From Sycobia sp. Sy_11 (taxonomy: Eukaryota > Arthropoda > Insecta > Hymenoptera > Epichrysomallidae): a stretch of 64,000 nucleotides of DNA. The position numbers and the translations under genes were made by a program. The notes below the pieces were generated by a model. The model worked only from the letters and a program-made list of their open reading frames with translations, did not search any database and was not told the origin of the DNA. Positions 1 through 13,340 of this stretch are shown here, piece by piece. Position 1 is the first letter of the stretch. Every line of letters starts with the position of its first letter. Location of the stretch: positions 3,347,001 through 3,411,000 of the forward strand of contig JACCIC010000038.1 of assembly GCA_018907035.1 (NCBI GenBank), read 5' to 3'.

Positions 1-512
1 TAATCTCAGCTGCAGACTAGAAAATCTACATAAAATCCTGGTTGAAACATTGAAGAAAGTCGCTCGTCCATTATTAGACGACTATGCGAAACTGAAACGC
101 ATATAATAATTCGCAATCAAAATCCACGGCCGCTGATACTGTCGGCGCCGAGAGCCCATTACGCCTCCTATATACAGCTCCATTAACAGCCCGCTAAACG
201 CGTCTCGCGGCCTCCCACGCGCGGCCGCGGACTCCTCTCGCGATATCGCGAGCACATATTACGCATAAAGTACCTATGCCTGCAGACGTATTATAGCGGT
301 AGAACGGCTCGTGTCGCGGCTGACCCAACGTTGTCCGGCCCCGCGGACCGACGACGCGGTCATCAATATATCGCGGGACAAGGCGGGCGACAAACGTCGC
401 GAGCCCCGTACGCGCGCGAGGAGATCGTTAAAAGCGGGAGCCCAGCGCCGGGCGGTCCCTCTCGTTTGACGAGAGTCATTCATCCTCGCGCGCCCACGCA
501 TCCACCGTGCCA

Positions 513-555
<43 letters not shown>

Positions 556-950
556 GTATGCACGTGCCGATCTGTGTTCTCTTCCATTGTGCGTTCATCC
601 ATCACGAGCGTGGACTAGCGTCCGCGGGGACTCTCGTACGCGCAGCTTCGGTCAAGCTCATATATATATAATATATACACGGTATTATATATGTTACGTA
701 TACGCGTTATAAGGGACCTACTGTATTATATGCACGGTAGCGGCGCGCAAGGTCAACGCGGGGCACTCGCGTCGATTGCGCTGGGGAGCTCTTGATTTAA
801 TACGGGAAAATATGAGTTTAAGGCCTGTCGCGAGATATTCCAGTAGCCGGAAACTCGAATAAGAATAATATCGCTGCCACCGCGTGTAAGCGTCTTCGGG
901 GAAAAGCTGATGGGCTGGACGCTTAACGCTGTCGGGCATGGCAGTGAAAA
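1..950. other. GC-rich island and flank, no gene seen
   Basis: CpG-rich DNA from about 120 to 500, a (CA)n tract, then mixed DNA to 950. Overlapping frames here are reciprocal translations of GC-rich DNA or of the CA tract, and none looks like a protein. Confidence 0.6.
517..552. repeat. (CA)n microsatellite
   Basis: Uninterrupted CA dinucleotides. Confidence 0.98.
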
Positions 951-2099
951 ATTATTCGAAAACGGAAACGATCAATTCTGTCAGGAGCATTTGTACGCGC
1001 GTTATTTACAATTGATACTTCTTTGTACCAGATATATTGAGCGATCGATTAATTGACTCAGAAATTCACGTAAGATTTTTCATTGTCATAGACTTCCAAC
1101 CACTAAATGTTGCATTGCGTCTACTTCATTTTTATACTAAAATTCATTATAGAAAAAAAATTATTTATATAACCTAATGAATATCGAGATCGCGATATTT
1201 TTATTCACACATAAATATTTAATTCCTAACGAGGACTGTGCACTTATAATGTAGTGTTTAAGTTCATTTCATTTTCACTAAATTATAATATTTTCTTAAC
1301 TGAATCAATGTATATATATATACTTTAAATGATTTTATTAATTCAAATTAAAAAAATTTCGATAAGACTTTATGGATTTTCTACCTGAATTATCGTTTCA
1401 ATTAAATTTTCCGATGTCGTATTTATTAAAAGTATTCCAGAAACAACGTTCAGTAATATTTTTTATTCAATTGCTTAACAAAAATAAATAAATGGTAAGT
1501 TGTTCTAGGCCTTAGTATATAATTAATCAAATAATCTTAATATATAATTATTCAGATTGATTTATATCAATCGTTTATATCCGTATACTTAATAAAATTT
1601 AATGATTAAAAAATAATTAAATACATGGAAATATTTTTATTATACTTCTCTGTTGCAGCCTTTTATTTCTGTTTTATAACAAATGTTTATAAATGTTTAT
1701 GAATATAAATTAATATTCTAAACAGTGTCGATTGTAAATCCTAAATCTCGTCTTAGGACTAAAACTTCATATACAATGTTAATACCGGCAGTGATATTCT
1801 TTGTTTCTTAAAAAGAAAGTATAGATATTTACAGATGTGATGTTCCACTATGAAATCACGGTAAATTAAAGTTAAAATGTTAACCGTAAGATGCCTTCAG
1901 CTGAAGCGATTCCACCGCTTCAGCAACTACCCTCGCCACGGTGTCAGATCATTTATGCCATGCTTTCCCGAGCACCTTAACGCCCGTTTACTATAGTATC
2001 ACATACGCTAGCGCTTCTCCGTATCGCCGCGTAACTTTCGCTCCATGTGAAGGTGGAGATGATAAAACGATAGAAAGCAATAAGCATCAGCGATAAAAA

Positions 2100-2330
2100 G
2101 GCGTGGGTTTCGCGCTTAAAGATAAGAGGTGGGCTACAACAACAACTTCGAGTAGAAGGAGAGGGACTTTAAACGCAGCGGCGGATTTGATTCAACTGAA
2201 GACAGCTTTATTCTTAAAAACTTCGGCCTTATCAGTAGGGCGTGGAACTACAAACGATCCCTGGTGCAGTTCCTTACCTTATACCGAAACGAAAGGCGCA
2301 GAAAATGAGCAATTCTGAACAACCTAAAAG
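2100..2330 (-). other. LTR-like promoter/poly(A) block, uncertain
   Basis: On the minus strand a TATA-like GGTATAAGG lies about 75 bases upstream of AATAAAGCTGTCTTCAG, a spacing and sequence style common in retrotransposon R-U5 regions. The block is GC-richer than its flanks. I could not find TG...CA ends, a primer-binding site or any gag/pol frame. The identification is weak, and a chance arrangement is possible. Confidence 0.3.
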
Positions 2331-3745
2331 TATCTGAGGCGCTGAAGTGGCGATCGCCTTTTCAAGGCACTAGTTTTGATCTAGTCTTTATCGGACTTCT
2401 GCAGGAGCAATCTAACGTTTTTTGGCGAGTCGAGATGTATAATATTGGTATCTCTACTTTCCTGAAACTCAACTATCTCACTAAATCGAAAATAGGCATC
2501 AAGTGAAGTACAACATTTTCTGCAGGCTGCATACCATAGTTAACCAGCCTTATCTTCAACCAGAAATTTTCACAATGAACAATTGTATTTCCGACATCTA
2601 AAATAGAAAAATATACAATAAAAAGTATTTTTAATAACATTTTTTTTGTTCTCTTGTGCATATTCTAAAGTTGATTGTTTCATTAGTTAGGGTTCTGTTA
2701 ATATTCATGGTCTATAGTCCCGTCTAACGTTTATTAGCATTGTGCATTACTTTTTTTCATGTTTGTTGCAAAGTGTAAATATCTTAGATTGGTAATCCTG
2801 AGATTGTATTACTTTATCATTTGTTAAGCTTTCTGGTTTGGATACCTTGCGCTCCATATAAACAGATCCCCAGGAATGGGGTCTAACATTTCATCAGAAT
2901 CTGATGGTTTTACTCCTTAGCGATTCCAAGCAATGGCGTAAAATGTTTATTTTAGAATCTCAAGTTGGTCTTGTGACTCGGAAAAGTATGAAATGAACTC
3001 ATTCTATCATGAACAACATATGTGCCTATGACATGGAATGCACTTGTCATCAGAAATAGGAGATACTTACATAATACATAGATTATTTAAAAAGGTCTAT
3101 ATAAATTACTTCGTTTAAACGAAATTGGTGCTTCGTAACCAAGCAATAATTATATTATTATATTCATATAAAACCTGATAGAGGATTGATGAAAGAGAAT
3201 ATCGATTCAGATGCTAAGCGCAGAACACTAATCATTGCGTTGTATACTTTTTTCATTAAACGCATGGAGCTCAGATCCCTGTGCACGGGTCCATCGTTAA
3301 ATACCTATCAGAACGCTTTAGGAGACAAAGGTTTAAAGTTGTAAAAGAATGTCATTTCAAAACATCAGAATATTTTGGAAAATCAAACATTTCTGTCTAC
3401 ATCGTGCGTCTAAAAGTGATTTTCCTTGATGTCCGCATTGCCGAACTACAAATGATATCGCGAGATGGAGTAGACTAAAGAATATCAAATATCCCGACAA
3501 GTGGATATCAATTATGCAAGATACAAAATAAAGGAAATCGCCTATGTTTCAATTTATAATCTATTTTAGAAACAAATTTCATCATTATGCATAAATCCAT
3601 TTAATACCTATATGATTTAATATTTTATAGGATTAAAATAGTAAAATTATTTTTGAAAGAAAAAGATGCTATTTAGAACAAAAATAACGAATTTTCTCTT
3701 GTTAATACATAAAAAATGAAATTAACAAAAATTCTTGTACAATAA

Positions 3746-3747
<2 letters not shown>

Positions 3748-3791
<44 letters not shown>
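3748..3791. repeat. (AT)n microsatellite
   Basis: Uninterrupted AT dinucleotides. Confidence 0.98.
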
Positions 3792-3794
<3 letters not shown>

Positions 3795-4202
3795 CTATAA
3801 TTAACTAATTAATTAGTCACAAAAACTAATTAATAGCTTCTTATTGTAACACGACGGCAAATATCGACTTCTGCAAACTGCATAACTTATATATTTTCGT
3901 AAAGGATGAGTCGCATGAGAAATGTTTAAACAAATGAAAATCGATTGAGATATTTAGAAAATAATCTCTGAATTCAGTGACAATGGAAATAAAAGTATGG
4001 ACAGTATCGAAATGTATTTAAATGCAGTAGATAACGGGATATTAGAATCCCCGAAGTGGATTTTTAATTATTTCTACATAATATAATCCAAGAGCATTGC
4101 TCCGCGCAGGCTCGCTAGCCGCAGCATGTGCAGCTTTCGCGCTCCTAGCTTTCTGAAACCGATCCAATCTAACGCTCGGCGAAGATGATAAGTCGTCAGC
4201 TC

Positions 4203-4208
<6 letters not shown>

Positions 4209-4251
<43 letters not shown>

Positions 4252-4260
4252 CTCTCTCTC
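4209..4260. repeat. (CT)n microsatellite
   Basis: CT run with one interruption near 4249, next to a small GC-richer patch (4090-4530). Confidence 0.98.
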
Positions 4261-4529
4261 TATCTCGATTCTCTCAGATTTTAAATATAGTTGGTCGTAT
4301 TATAGCGTAGCAACCCATCGAGGCGAGTTCGCGTGCGCGCATAAGTTCGGCATTAATGAGCTTATTAAAATGGGGATTCATTTGTTCAAGCTGACGGAAG
4401 GAGCATAAATAGATTTTACGCGCAGTTGCGCTCGGCCGGCGGTTTCGGCATTTCATAGGTGTTTATTGTGCCCGGCTGCGCGGGTATTTTGCGTACCGCA
4501 ACGACTCAACGACGCTCATATTACTTTTT

Positions 4530-5400
4530 CGGATGGGCTCATGTGCGAAAAACTGGGTTTATTTATACTGCTGCTAAGACCTATTTTTGATAGTTTAGGG
4601 TAAAACGAATTGTATTGAAAAGGAAAATTTTTTAAAGAATTTATCGGCGATTATTTTGACGATCTACGAATGGTTTTTTATAATTTCTTACCACTGGTAC
4701 TTCCCTTCAAAATTATATGTTCTATTTTTACACACTTGCGTATCAAACAATATGAAAATAAAGATTTATATCATAAAATTATTTATTCGGTATAATCGAT
4801 ATGCAATAAAGGAAAAAAAGAAAATCGTATTAATTTCATTTCCTAGTCAGAGGATGGTCTCTGCATATAATATCAATATGAATAGATTGTGACATGTACA
4901 GCAATTTATAAATATAACAATATTTTGTGTTGGTAATTTTTATTTTCACTTCTTTAATTTTTCAGTAAACAGTATCTTTTCACCAAAATTTTATTTCTCG
5001 CCGAAGTAATATTCGATTTTAACAAAAATAAATGAGTTTCTGATTCATTCAGCTTGAAGAAGATAATATATAAGTATAAATAAAGTCATAATTAAGTTAC
5101 TATTATTATAAATACCGAATCATTCCAAATAATCGTTGATGATAATTGAGAATTATCGTAGTAACATGATTGCAGTATCATTGTCGGGCAGCTGAGGGGT
5201 TTGTAACAGACCTAAGGATATTGGCACTTGTTGCAAAAACACGCCGCAATGTCATGATAGTGTTTTCAAAAATTTTATAGAAATTTCTAAACAAAAAAAT
5301 CTGGCGGGGAAAGGTGCAACGTAATTTTTTAAAATCTTTCGACATTTTTCGGGCATTGTAACAATAATGACTTTCATCGGATTCGGCATCCATATAGAAA
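4530..5400. other. AT-rich DNA, no gene seen
   Basis: Nothing recognisable. Confidence 0.6.
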
Positions 5401-6370
5401 TGATAAAACCGTGAGAATGACTAGCTTTGAAAGACAAAAGCAAAAGCACGCGCAGGCTGAATGCTATCATCGGCCATTCTCGCTTGAAACTTTATCGCTC
5501 TATCGGCCTCCTAAGCAAACGTATGCCGAGTATGCCGAGTGCCGGCTCGCGTCAAAATCTCCGCGCCTGGAGCACGAGCGCGCGATCGTTTTCCCAGCAC
5601 CCCCGCCATAATTCAGCGGAAGAGGAAAAAAAGAGGAAGAGCGGAGAAAGAATTTATCTTGCTCTCTTTCTCCGGCTGGGCCTCCTCCCCGGCGAGTTTT
5701 GCGTCTTTGTCCCGCAAATGGCGTGCAACGCTGCGAGGCGCAGCCTCCTCCTGGCGGGCGGCGAGCGAGCTTAGGCCCGCGTATATAGCGTATAAAACCC
5801 GCGCCGCGCCGCGGCCGGCGGCCCTGCTAATTATAGCCTCCTATTTATTTTATTTACGCGAGCGGCCGCGCGGGCGCACTCGCACGAGCGGAGTCTCCTC
5901 TCTCTCTCTCTCGCCTCTCTCTCGCCTCTCTCCCTCTTTCGCCGCGCGTCTCACGCTCTCGGCGGCTCTCCGTCTCTCGTTCGCTCTGTCATAAATCAAA
6001 ATTCCATTTCAACGTTTTAACGAAGGATCAAATAAAACACTTTAATTGACGTTTTTACGGCGCTCGGCAGCCGAACTCCTGCGCGCGCCCCGACGCCGGC
6101 CGTCCGCATGGTCGATGCTCGACGCGCCGCGGCCGATATGCGCGCGCGAGGCTGACCCTCGCGCGCCGCCGCGCCCGCGGTGCCGCGATGCCGCGATGCG
6201 ACGCCGCTGCGTAGCGCGAAGTGGCGAGGCGCGCGGCGAAGGAGGCATACGCAGCTGAGATTTTTGCGCTCGCCGCCCGAGCCGATCGTTTGCGGGCGCG
6301 GAGCACGTGCGAGTGATCCGCAGCGGGAGCGTCGAACGGAGCGCGCGCTTTGAGATTTATCGTCGATACC
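5400..6370. other. CpG-rich island, candidate regulatory DNA
   Basis: GC- and CpG-rich with short AT words embedded (CTAATTATAG near 5826), a CT-rich tract at 5898-5945 and a TATA-like CGTATAAAACCC at 5789-5800. TTTATTGGG occurs just outside, near 6378. The long frames here mostly start at GTG or TTG and overlap on both strands, so I do not call a gene. A promoter or enhancer role is inference. Confidence 0.4.
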
Positions 6371-7400
6371 GCAAGCTTTTTATTGGGCCCGTACGTACAT
6401 GTGCAAGGGGAGATGTTCCACTCGAACCGTGGCTTTCATCGGATTTCATTGAAATTAATTGACTTTTATTCTTGATATCTAAATAAATGATTTCTAAAGT
6501 CGCCAATCAGCGACAGGGTTCTGGATCCTTGGAAATTGGTTTTTCAAAAATAGTTTATTACGCACGCACGACTCGTAGAATTAGTTTCTTGCTTTTGCAT
6601 GTGCTAATCTTGTAGTCTCTAGTAATGCGATGCTCCTCGTGACGATCGATAAGATTTTAATACCGATAAAAATAAAGAGGTTTTTACTGATTTCAGATTG
6701 CATTTAACATTTGTTGCCCGTAATTATCCATTATTAGATAGTGCATAGGTATACTTTCAAAAAAATCTAACAAGCTCTTGACCTAAAATTCGCTTGAACT
6801 TTTACGAGGAATACTGTCAGTTATTCGTCAGGCTTTTGTCCGGTTAAATATGTTTATACGATTTACAGGAGCAGTATTTTTATTGGCACAGATAATCGAC
6901 ACTGTAGAATGTAAAATACGTTTATTTTATTTCACGATATTTTGCAGATGAGTTAAACGTGTTTAAAAACGTATAATTATTGAAGATATAAATATGTTTT
7001 AGGATCGTTTGAAATATCCCTATCGACACGTAAATAAAAATGTTTCATCCATTAAACGACTTTTATATTTTCAATAATCGTTTTTATGCCCAATTCAAAT
7101 ATTATAAAAGTGACGTTATTTACGATTTTTATTACTCCATTACACCAAAGGAATCCTAATTTAGTTTTTAACCTTCAGATACAATAAAACTATTGAACAG
7201 CTTAAATTTAGCATAGCTTATTACCTAGAATTTACGATCGTTAATATTAATTCTATTCTAAACATTGTAGGGTATTAAAAATTGCATTTACTTCAGATTG
7301 GCGATTGATTAGTCGTTGCAATCGTAAAATTGAAGAGAATAGCAGAAAAAGATTATGTTTAGTGGCAAAGGTTGGAATAATAGTGAAAAATCGTGAGCTC
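6370..7400. other. AT-rich DNA, no gene seen
   Basis: Nothing recognisable. Confidence 0.6.
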
Positions 7401-7415
7401 GCACGCGTCCTCCGT

Positions 7416-7420
<5 letters not shown>

Positions 7421-7460
<40 letters not shown>
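7421..7460. repeat. (GA)n followed by poly(G)
   Basis: Thirty bases of GA repeats run straight into ten G residues, at the edge of a small GC island (7400-7730). Confidence 0.98.
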
Positions 7461-7729
7461 AGAGCGATAGCGGTAGGAGGGGGGGACTTGAACGTGCCTC
7501 GCAGTTGTGGCTGCTTACGTATTCCTCGGCAAAGCCGCGCGGCGCGACCCTCTCGCTTTCACCCTCTTCGAGACGCCGCGCCGCCGCCGCTTCTCGAGTG
7601 CCGACACAAATCCCAAAGGTTGAGTTAGCACCGAGAGTGTTTTGCCTTATATACCCGTTGTCGCCCCCCCCCTCCCGCCAACCACCTCGAGCTCTGGCAC
7701 GATTGCCCCTACCAATTTTGGGCCATTAA

Positions 7730-8500
7730 ATGGATTTACTTTCATATTAATTACCACTTTACATTAATTGCCTTCTTCTTGTTTTACAAGCGAGACGCCT
7801 CTCTTTTCTCATAAATATTTTCCTTATTTTCGGTTGCAAGCTTCGCCCTCCCTCGAATACAGTGACAGGAATTTAATATTCAATGCATTTTGAGCTTCGG
7901 TGCGGCTAAAGTCACGAGGGACCAGTTTTCACAATAAAGTCGTGTTTAATTCATCTAGCATTGTAATATTGATTTGTGAGAGGATGTTCGTATAACTCGG
8001 ATATAATAAAAGAGCATTGTCCTTAATTTAAGAATTGTTCCTATAGATACCAACAGATTTTTTCGTAATAAAAAAATGCAACGAATAATATATGGCCTTA
8101 AGAATATAGATATTATGCACAATGAAGGATGAGATTATGCATAATGAATGATAATTTTTAATTCACAATTTACCTTATCAAAGTATAATTTTCATTCGAA
8201 TTTCACGTCATTTATATTCTAAACATTGTTTTTTACTGATTAATTGATACGTATTAAGCTTCAAATGCATGTATACGCATAAAATGAACGTTTATAAACT
8301 TTATTAAAATGAAAATGACATTCCTCATAATTTTTCTCACGATAGCTGTATTATATACATATTAAAACGAAAATGTAGTAAAAATTAAAATGCATGTAAA
8401 AAGTGTTATTTACACAAGGATCGAGCAAGGTAATCATTTGAGCATGTGCTAAAATCTTCGGAAGCTCTATATAATGTGAAAAAAGTTCAATAAAACGGGG
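7730..8500. other. AT-rich DNA, no gene seen
   Basis: GGCCATTAAA lies at the border (7721-7730). There is nothing else to report. Confidence 0.6.
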
Positions 8501-9780
8501 GATTGATAAAACTTTCACAGGAGATACTCGGCGTCGCCGTAAAGTTTATTGCCGCAGTATTGAAATCTATAAAACCATCAGCTTCGAAAATTCAGGAACC
8601 CCCGACAGCTCCATCTCGCTCCAGCGCGCGGAGCGTGAGCGGTGCGCCACGGCTCAAGGTCGCGCGCCCGAGCGAAACGCCGGATTCGACCCCGATCTAT
8701 CTCGTTTCCCCCATTGAAGATATTTCGCCTCCCCCCTTCTTTCCTGCTCTCTCCCTCTCTCTCCTTCTCTCCCTTTTTCTTTCTCCTACTCGCAATTATG
8801 GCGGACGAAATCTCCTCCTCCGCTCCAAGCACGAGAGCATCAACGTTTGCGCCATCCGCGTTCAGCGTTCAACGTTCATCTCCCTTTTGCTCTGTCTTCC
8901 AGGAAAGATATGATTTGCGGAAGGAGGAGAGAAAATCAGCGTTCCACTTTTCTCCGGGATTTCGTAGGAAAAGGTTAAATTTCGCCGGAACGATCGAAAA
9001 TTACGCGGGCGTTATAAGTTGTCCAGTGAGTGTGGGTAGGTGTCCGTGTAGGCCCGTATGAGCACGTCTATATATGTATATACAATGCAAAATCTAGCTC
9101 CGATCATATGGGAATGAGAAAAGTATCGGTGATTATGTGAAGGGTCGGAGAAGGGGTGCAAGGCTATTGTTAAAAGAGGAAAAGGGGGGAGAAAGAGAGC
9201 GAAGGACGCTAATTCTATCTTCTCTTCTAGATACGCTCTATTATCGATAATTTGGTCGATTCGTTTTTTTGAAGGATGAGAGGGAGTGGGTGGGATGGGG
9301 TGGTAGAGAGTAAAATTTTGTGCGATCGACAAGATCGAGGGGCAGAGGAAAAAGAAACAGTCACCAGGAGATCATTTTCTGCGGCCCGGCACCGATCGGT
9401 GTATATAACGCAATAATAATGGAATAACGTACCCAAGCAGGACCGATACCACACAGTTATCCCACCCCCTCTCTCTCTCTCTCTCTCCCTCTCTCTGTCC
9501 ATATGTGTGTGTGTATAAAGCGACGAGCCGCGAGCCGCGAGATTATTATAGTAATTTCCGGCCGCGACCCGAAAGCCCGGACTTTTTCCCCCGCCATACC
9601 GGATTTTTCATTATACCTATATACTCTGGTTTTTTATTCGCTCGCGCGCCCCACGTACGCGCCGCCGGGGCAATTTTGCTTTACACTCGCGGTATTGGCT
9701 CTTGCCTCCTTGCGTCCGTCTACCCCCTAACCGCACCTTTTGGCCTTGTTTGCGAGGCACGCACGTAGTTTTTGGATGAT
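8500..9780. other. Mixed GC- and pyrimidine-rich region, no gene seen
   Basis: Alternating CpG-rich (8600-8700, 9530-9780) and pyrimidine-rich DNA. A strong 3'-splice-site-like sequence, TTGCTCTGTCTTCCAG, ends at 8902. No downstream frame resembles a known protein. Confidence 0.45.
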
Positions 9781-9927
9781 TAAGATGCGCTCGAGTTCTT
9801 GCGTCCTCCGCCGCGTGATGGAGATTGACTTTGCGTGTCTTTCATACCGTGTAATGAAGTAAATGCACGAGAGGTGGAGCGAGAGAGAGGGAGAGAGAGG
9901 GGGAGAGAGAGAGAGAGAAAGAGAGAA
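9469..9927. repeat. (CT)n at 9469-9496 and (GA)n at 9881-9927
   Basis: Two interrupted pyrimidine/purine dinucleotide tracts in opposite orientation. The DNA between them is unique. Confidence 0.9.
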
Positions 9928-10036
9928 CGTTGATTAAAAGCCATCTGGGTTAAAGTACATTTACGTTTCAGCCAAAAAGAGCCTATTTTGCGAGCATTTA
10001 ACGTTTTTAGCGTCTCAGAAAATAGAAAGAGGGTCT

Positions 10037-10039
<3 letters not shown>

Positions 10040-10133
<94 letters not shown>
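10040..10133. repeat. Compound (CT)n(AT)n microsatellite
   Basis: About 49 bases of CT pass without a break into about 45 bases of AT. The same arrangement occurs at 18580-18715. Confidence 0.98.
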
Positions 10134-10135
<2 letters not shown>

Positions 10136-10734
10136 AATTTGCTTTTTGTCCTGCTGCTCTCTGTTAAATTTTTTTAACACTAACTTCGTGTTTAAACCAC
10201 GATATGCCCAGAAGTCCTGTTTATAAAATAATTTTACGTTTCGGCGGTTCAATATATTGGAGCACTTGCTTTCAATGATTGTAATATAGATAAATGGCGT
10301 CTAATTGAAAGCGTTTTTATTAAATATTTTTTTAATTTCAACATCCGAGCAAATGCGCGTCGTAAAATTATATTTGCGTTTTTGAAGGAGAGAGAAAAAG
10401 GATATAGAAAACATTATGGTTTCCCCTTTTAAATAACTCGTGGACTGTCTTTTATTTCAATGAGTTATAGCGGCGAGTTTCAAATCGAGGTATAGTCGTT
10501 AGATAACTTCGTAAAGATTAATCACGTATCCTAATAATTACTACTTGATCAACGTGTAACAAACTGAAAAAGTGGAAAGGACGGGGAAGAAATAATATTT
10601 CGTTCGGTTTATTTCGATTTTATTCAAAAATCGTAAAGAAGCATAAAGAAACAAAATATATATGATTTCTGTAATAATACTATATAACATTCATTATTCA
10701 TTAATCCAAGCCACGTCTCATCGAAAGTCAGAAG

Positions 10735-10738
<4 letters not shown>

Positions 10739-10792
<54 letters not shown>

Positions 10793-11052
10793 AGGCCAGG
10801 GGAAAGAATGCGCGAGCGTGTATATGCGCTTATACGCGTTTATACGTGTGAGCGTGTAAAAGAGAAAGAAAGAGGCCGTATAATTTATACGTTTTCGTGC
10901 GAGATTGAAAAGCTAAAAGCGCGTTTCGAATGATTTACAATCTTCAACAATCTTCTGAGAATATTTCAATCCAAGACAATCTTGATTTCAAAGGCAGCTA
11001 TTTCGAAATCGGCACTGATGCCATGAGAGAGAGCGAGAGAGAGAGAGAGAGA
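10739..11052. repeat. (GA)n tracts at 10739-10788 and 11027-11052
   Basis: A long perfect GA run and a second shorter one at the start of the next GC-rich island. Confidence 0.95.
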
Positions 11053-11438
11053 TGGACGCGAGAGAGCGGTAGTAAGAGAGAAAGACGGGGGGCGGGGGGT
11101 AGAGAAAGAGAGACGACGGGGGGACGAGCCAGGAAGCGCGCGCGAGGAGACCGCTATATAGAGATCGATGTCGTCGCTGTCGGTCCATCGACGCGACACG
11201 AAGGCTCGCAGCTACTTTTATATCGTATTATAAGCTCGCGGTGATGCGCGCGATTCCGTACAGGACGCCGAATATACACTTGCTCGAGGGTAGAGAGACG
11301 CGTATATAAAGAGAGAGAAGTAGTTCGTCTCTCGTTCCCTTGGCTCTCATCATCCTCGAAGATAATAATGCTTCCCCGAACCCCCTCGGGTTCGGTGGTT
11401 TCGCGCTCGCACTTTCTTCCTTCTTCCTTCACTTCTGA

Positions 11439-11491
<53 letters not shown>

Positions 11492-11820
11492 TCGCTCCTC
11501 CTCTGGCATTTTTCGGGCTTCTTATACATAAGCCACTAAATTTAAACATACACTCGACCCGGTCGCCCGCTCTTTCTCGCTTCCTCTCGACTCCGGCGAG
11601 CTTGATTCTCGTTGTTTTACGTTTTACGACGGTTCGCGTTACAACTGATTATTAGAGCTCTTTCTCTCTTTCTGCGCGCGGCTCATCTCTCGGCCTCCCT
11701 TTCCCCCTTTCTCCCCGGCCTTCCTTCCTTTCTTTCAACGAGTCCGCCTTTTTCGGCGCCCCTTTTTTCTTACTCCAACTCCTTTACTCCTTTCTTTTCA
11801 ATTCTAGTTCATCGCTAATA
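11000..11820. other. GC-rich island with pyrimidine tracts, no gene seen
   Basis: Includes a TATATAAA word at 11303-11310 and a perfect (CT)n at 11441-11489. Open frames here translate the repeats only. Confidence 0.45.
11441..11489. repeat. (CT)n microsatellite
   Basis: Uninterrupted CT run. Confidence 0.98.
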
Positions 11821-12179
11821 ACTTTGCTTCTTGTCTTCATTTTATTTCCATTTCTTGCCTTTTCTCGCTCTTTACATTAATTGATTTTACTAATGATTTC
11901 TATTCGTGAATATCATTTCCGCCGTATTCCGCTTGTCATTGATTCAATTTATTGTTTTTTAGTTCTATTAATATTATCCTAATTTACAAATCAATTTTAA
12001 AAAGTGAGTAATACTCTTAACATTTGTAATTCATCCCCTGTAAAATATTTAAATAAATTAATGTTCAAAAACGAAAATTAACGAAAAACTGTACTGCATC
12101 ACGCAGAGCAGATTTTTTTGTAGAGAAAGTAATAAAACGAAATAACTGGAGTTAATGGCCGAAATTAATGCAGAAACCA

Positions 12180-12359
12180 TTTAGAGCGTCCCTGCCGAAA
12201 TGTGATGCAGTAGCGGCCCGTCATGTCGGCGGGGCCGAGCGGAGTGCGCAGCTTCCGCGCTCAGTTCCATCCAGTCTATTAGAAATCGTTTCCTCCTCTC
12301 CATCCTCGACTTCTTCGCGCTCTCATTATTTTCTCCTTTTCCCCTAGACCGCTTTATAT

Positions 12360-12420
<61 letters not shown>

Positions 12421-13340
12421 TATATATGTATGTATGTATGAATGTATGTATGTATGTATGTATGAATCTGTAGAGACGCTACCCCTCCTCTCCTTCTGTC
12501 AGTCCTTCCTCTATTCTGCTGCAGAGCTTATCTCCTGGAACGGTCGCTTCCTCTACCTCTCTCCTTCTCTGGGGGTTCTTTTTCTCGCCGCCCTAGCCCC
12601 TCGACCCCTAATGGCCAACCCCACTCTTGCGCAGTCCATTATTATACGCGTCCACGGATACACAGCTATTATATGCCACCGCCGCCGCGTCGACAAGTCG
12701 CGGGCTCTCACACGCGTGCGCACACGTACATGCCGAATGCGATATGCTGCTTCCCTGTCTTCCCTCCTGCCTTCCCACCCTCCCCCCCCGTAATACCGGC
12801 CATAAAATTAAATTAGGGTTATAACACGATTTTTCACAAAGGTTGGACGCCTGAGCAAGGGAGACAGAGAGAAGGAGAGAGAGAGAGAGAGAGCGAGAGT
12901 GAGGAGAGGAGGAGAGCAAGATCGAAGCACCTTTCAACGACCGCATTACCGAACCGTGCTATAATACTACCACTCTACTACTCTCTCACTCTCTTTTCCT
13001 CCCTCCTCGCCGCCTTCCATCCTCGTCTTCCGATGTATAACCTATTCGACGCAGCAGCATCGGCGTTTGCTCTCCCCCCCCCCACCCAAAGCCAGGCCTC
13101 AAGTACCTCTCGGCCGCGGATGATACCTGTTCGCTGGGATCGCGATGATCATTATGCCGGATCAATGGCGATCGCTCGGGTCAAACTGCCGATCCACATG
13201 CTCAGATTGAAAGAATACGATCGTCCCTTTATTTTTTTCGTTATCTCTTTCACTCTCCTTTTCTCTCCCTTTTTCGTCTTCTCTTGTTTCTTTAGACCTA
13301 TCTATCTATGCACACACACGCGCGCGCGTGCATACACATA
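12180..13340. other. GC- and pyrimidine-rich region, no supported gene
   Basis: Contains GGCCATAAAATTA at 12798-12810. A long polypyrimidine stretch (13231-13293) ends in TTTAG at 13291-13295, like a 3' splice site. An ATG frame of 102 codons starts at 13033, but its second half is this polypyrimidine tract and the CA repeat. Confidence 0.4.
12361..12465. repeat. (AT)n and (TATG)n compound microsatellite
   Basis: About 48 bases of AT followed by TATG tetranucleotides with an AATG interruption. Confidence 0.97.

Larger units (their letters stand above)
951..4090. other. AT-rich DNA, no gene seen
   Basis: Mostly AT-rich. A moderately GC-richer block at about 1880-2450 contains the LTR-like segment and a hairpin (1900-1908 pairing with 1916-1924). 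An (AT)n tract lies at 3748-3791. I see nothing else. Confidence 0.6.
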
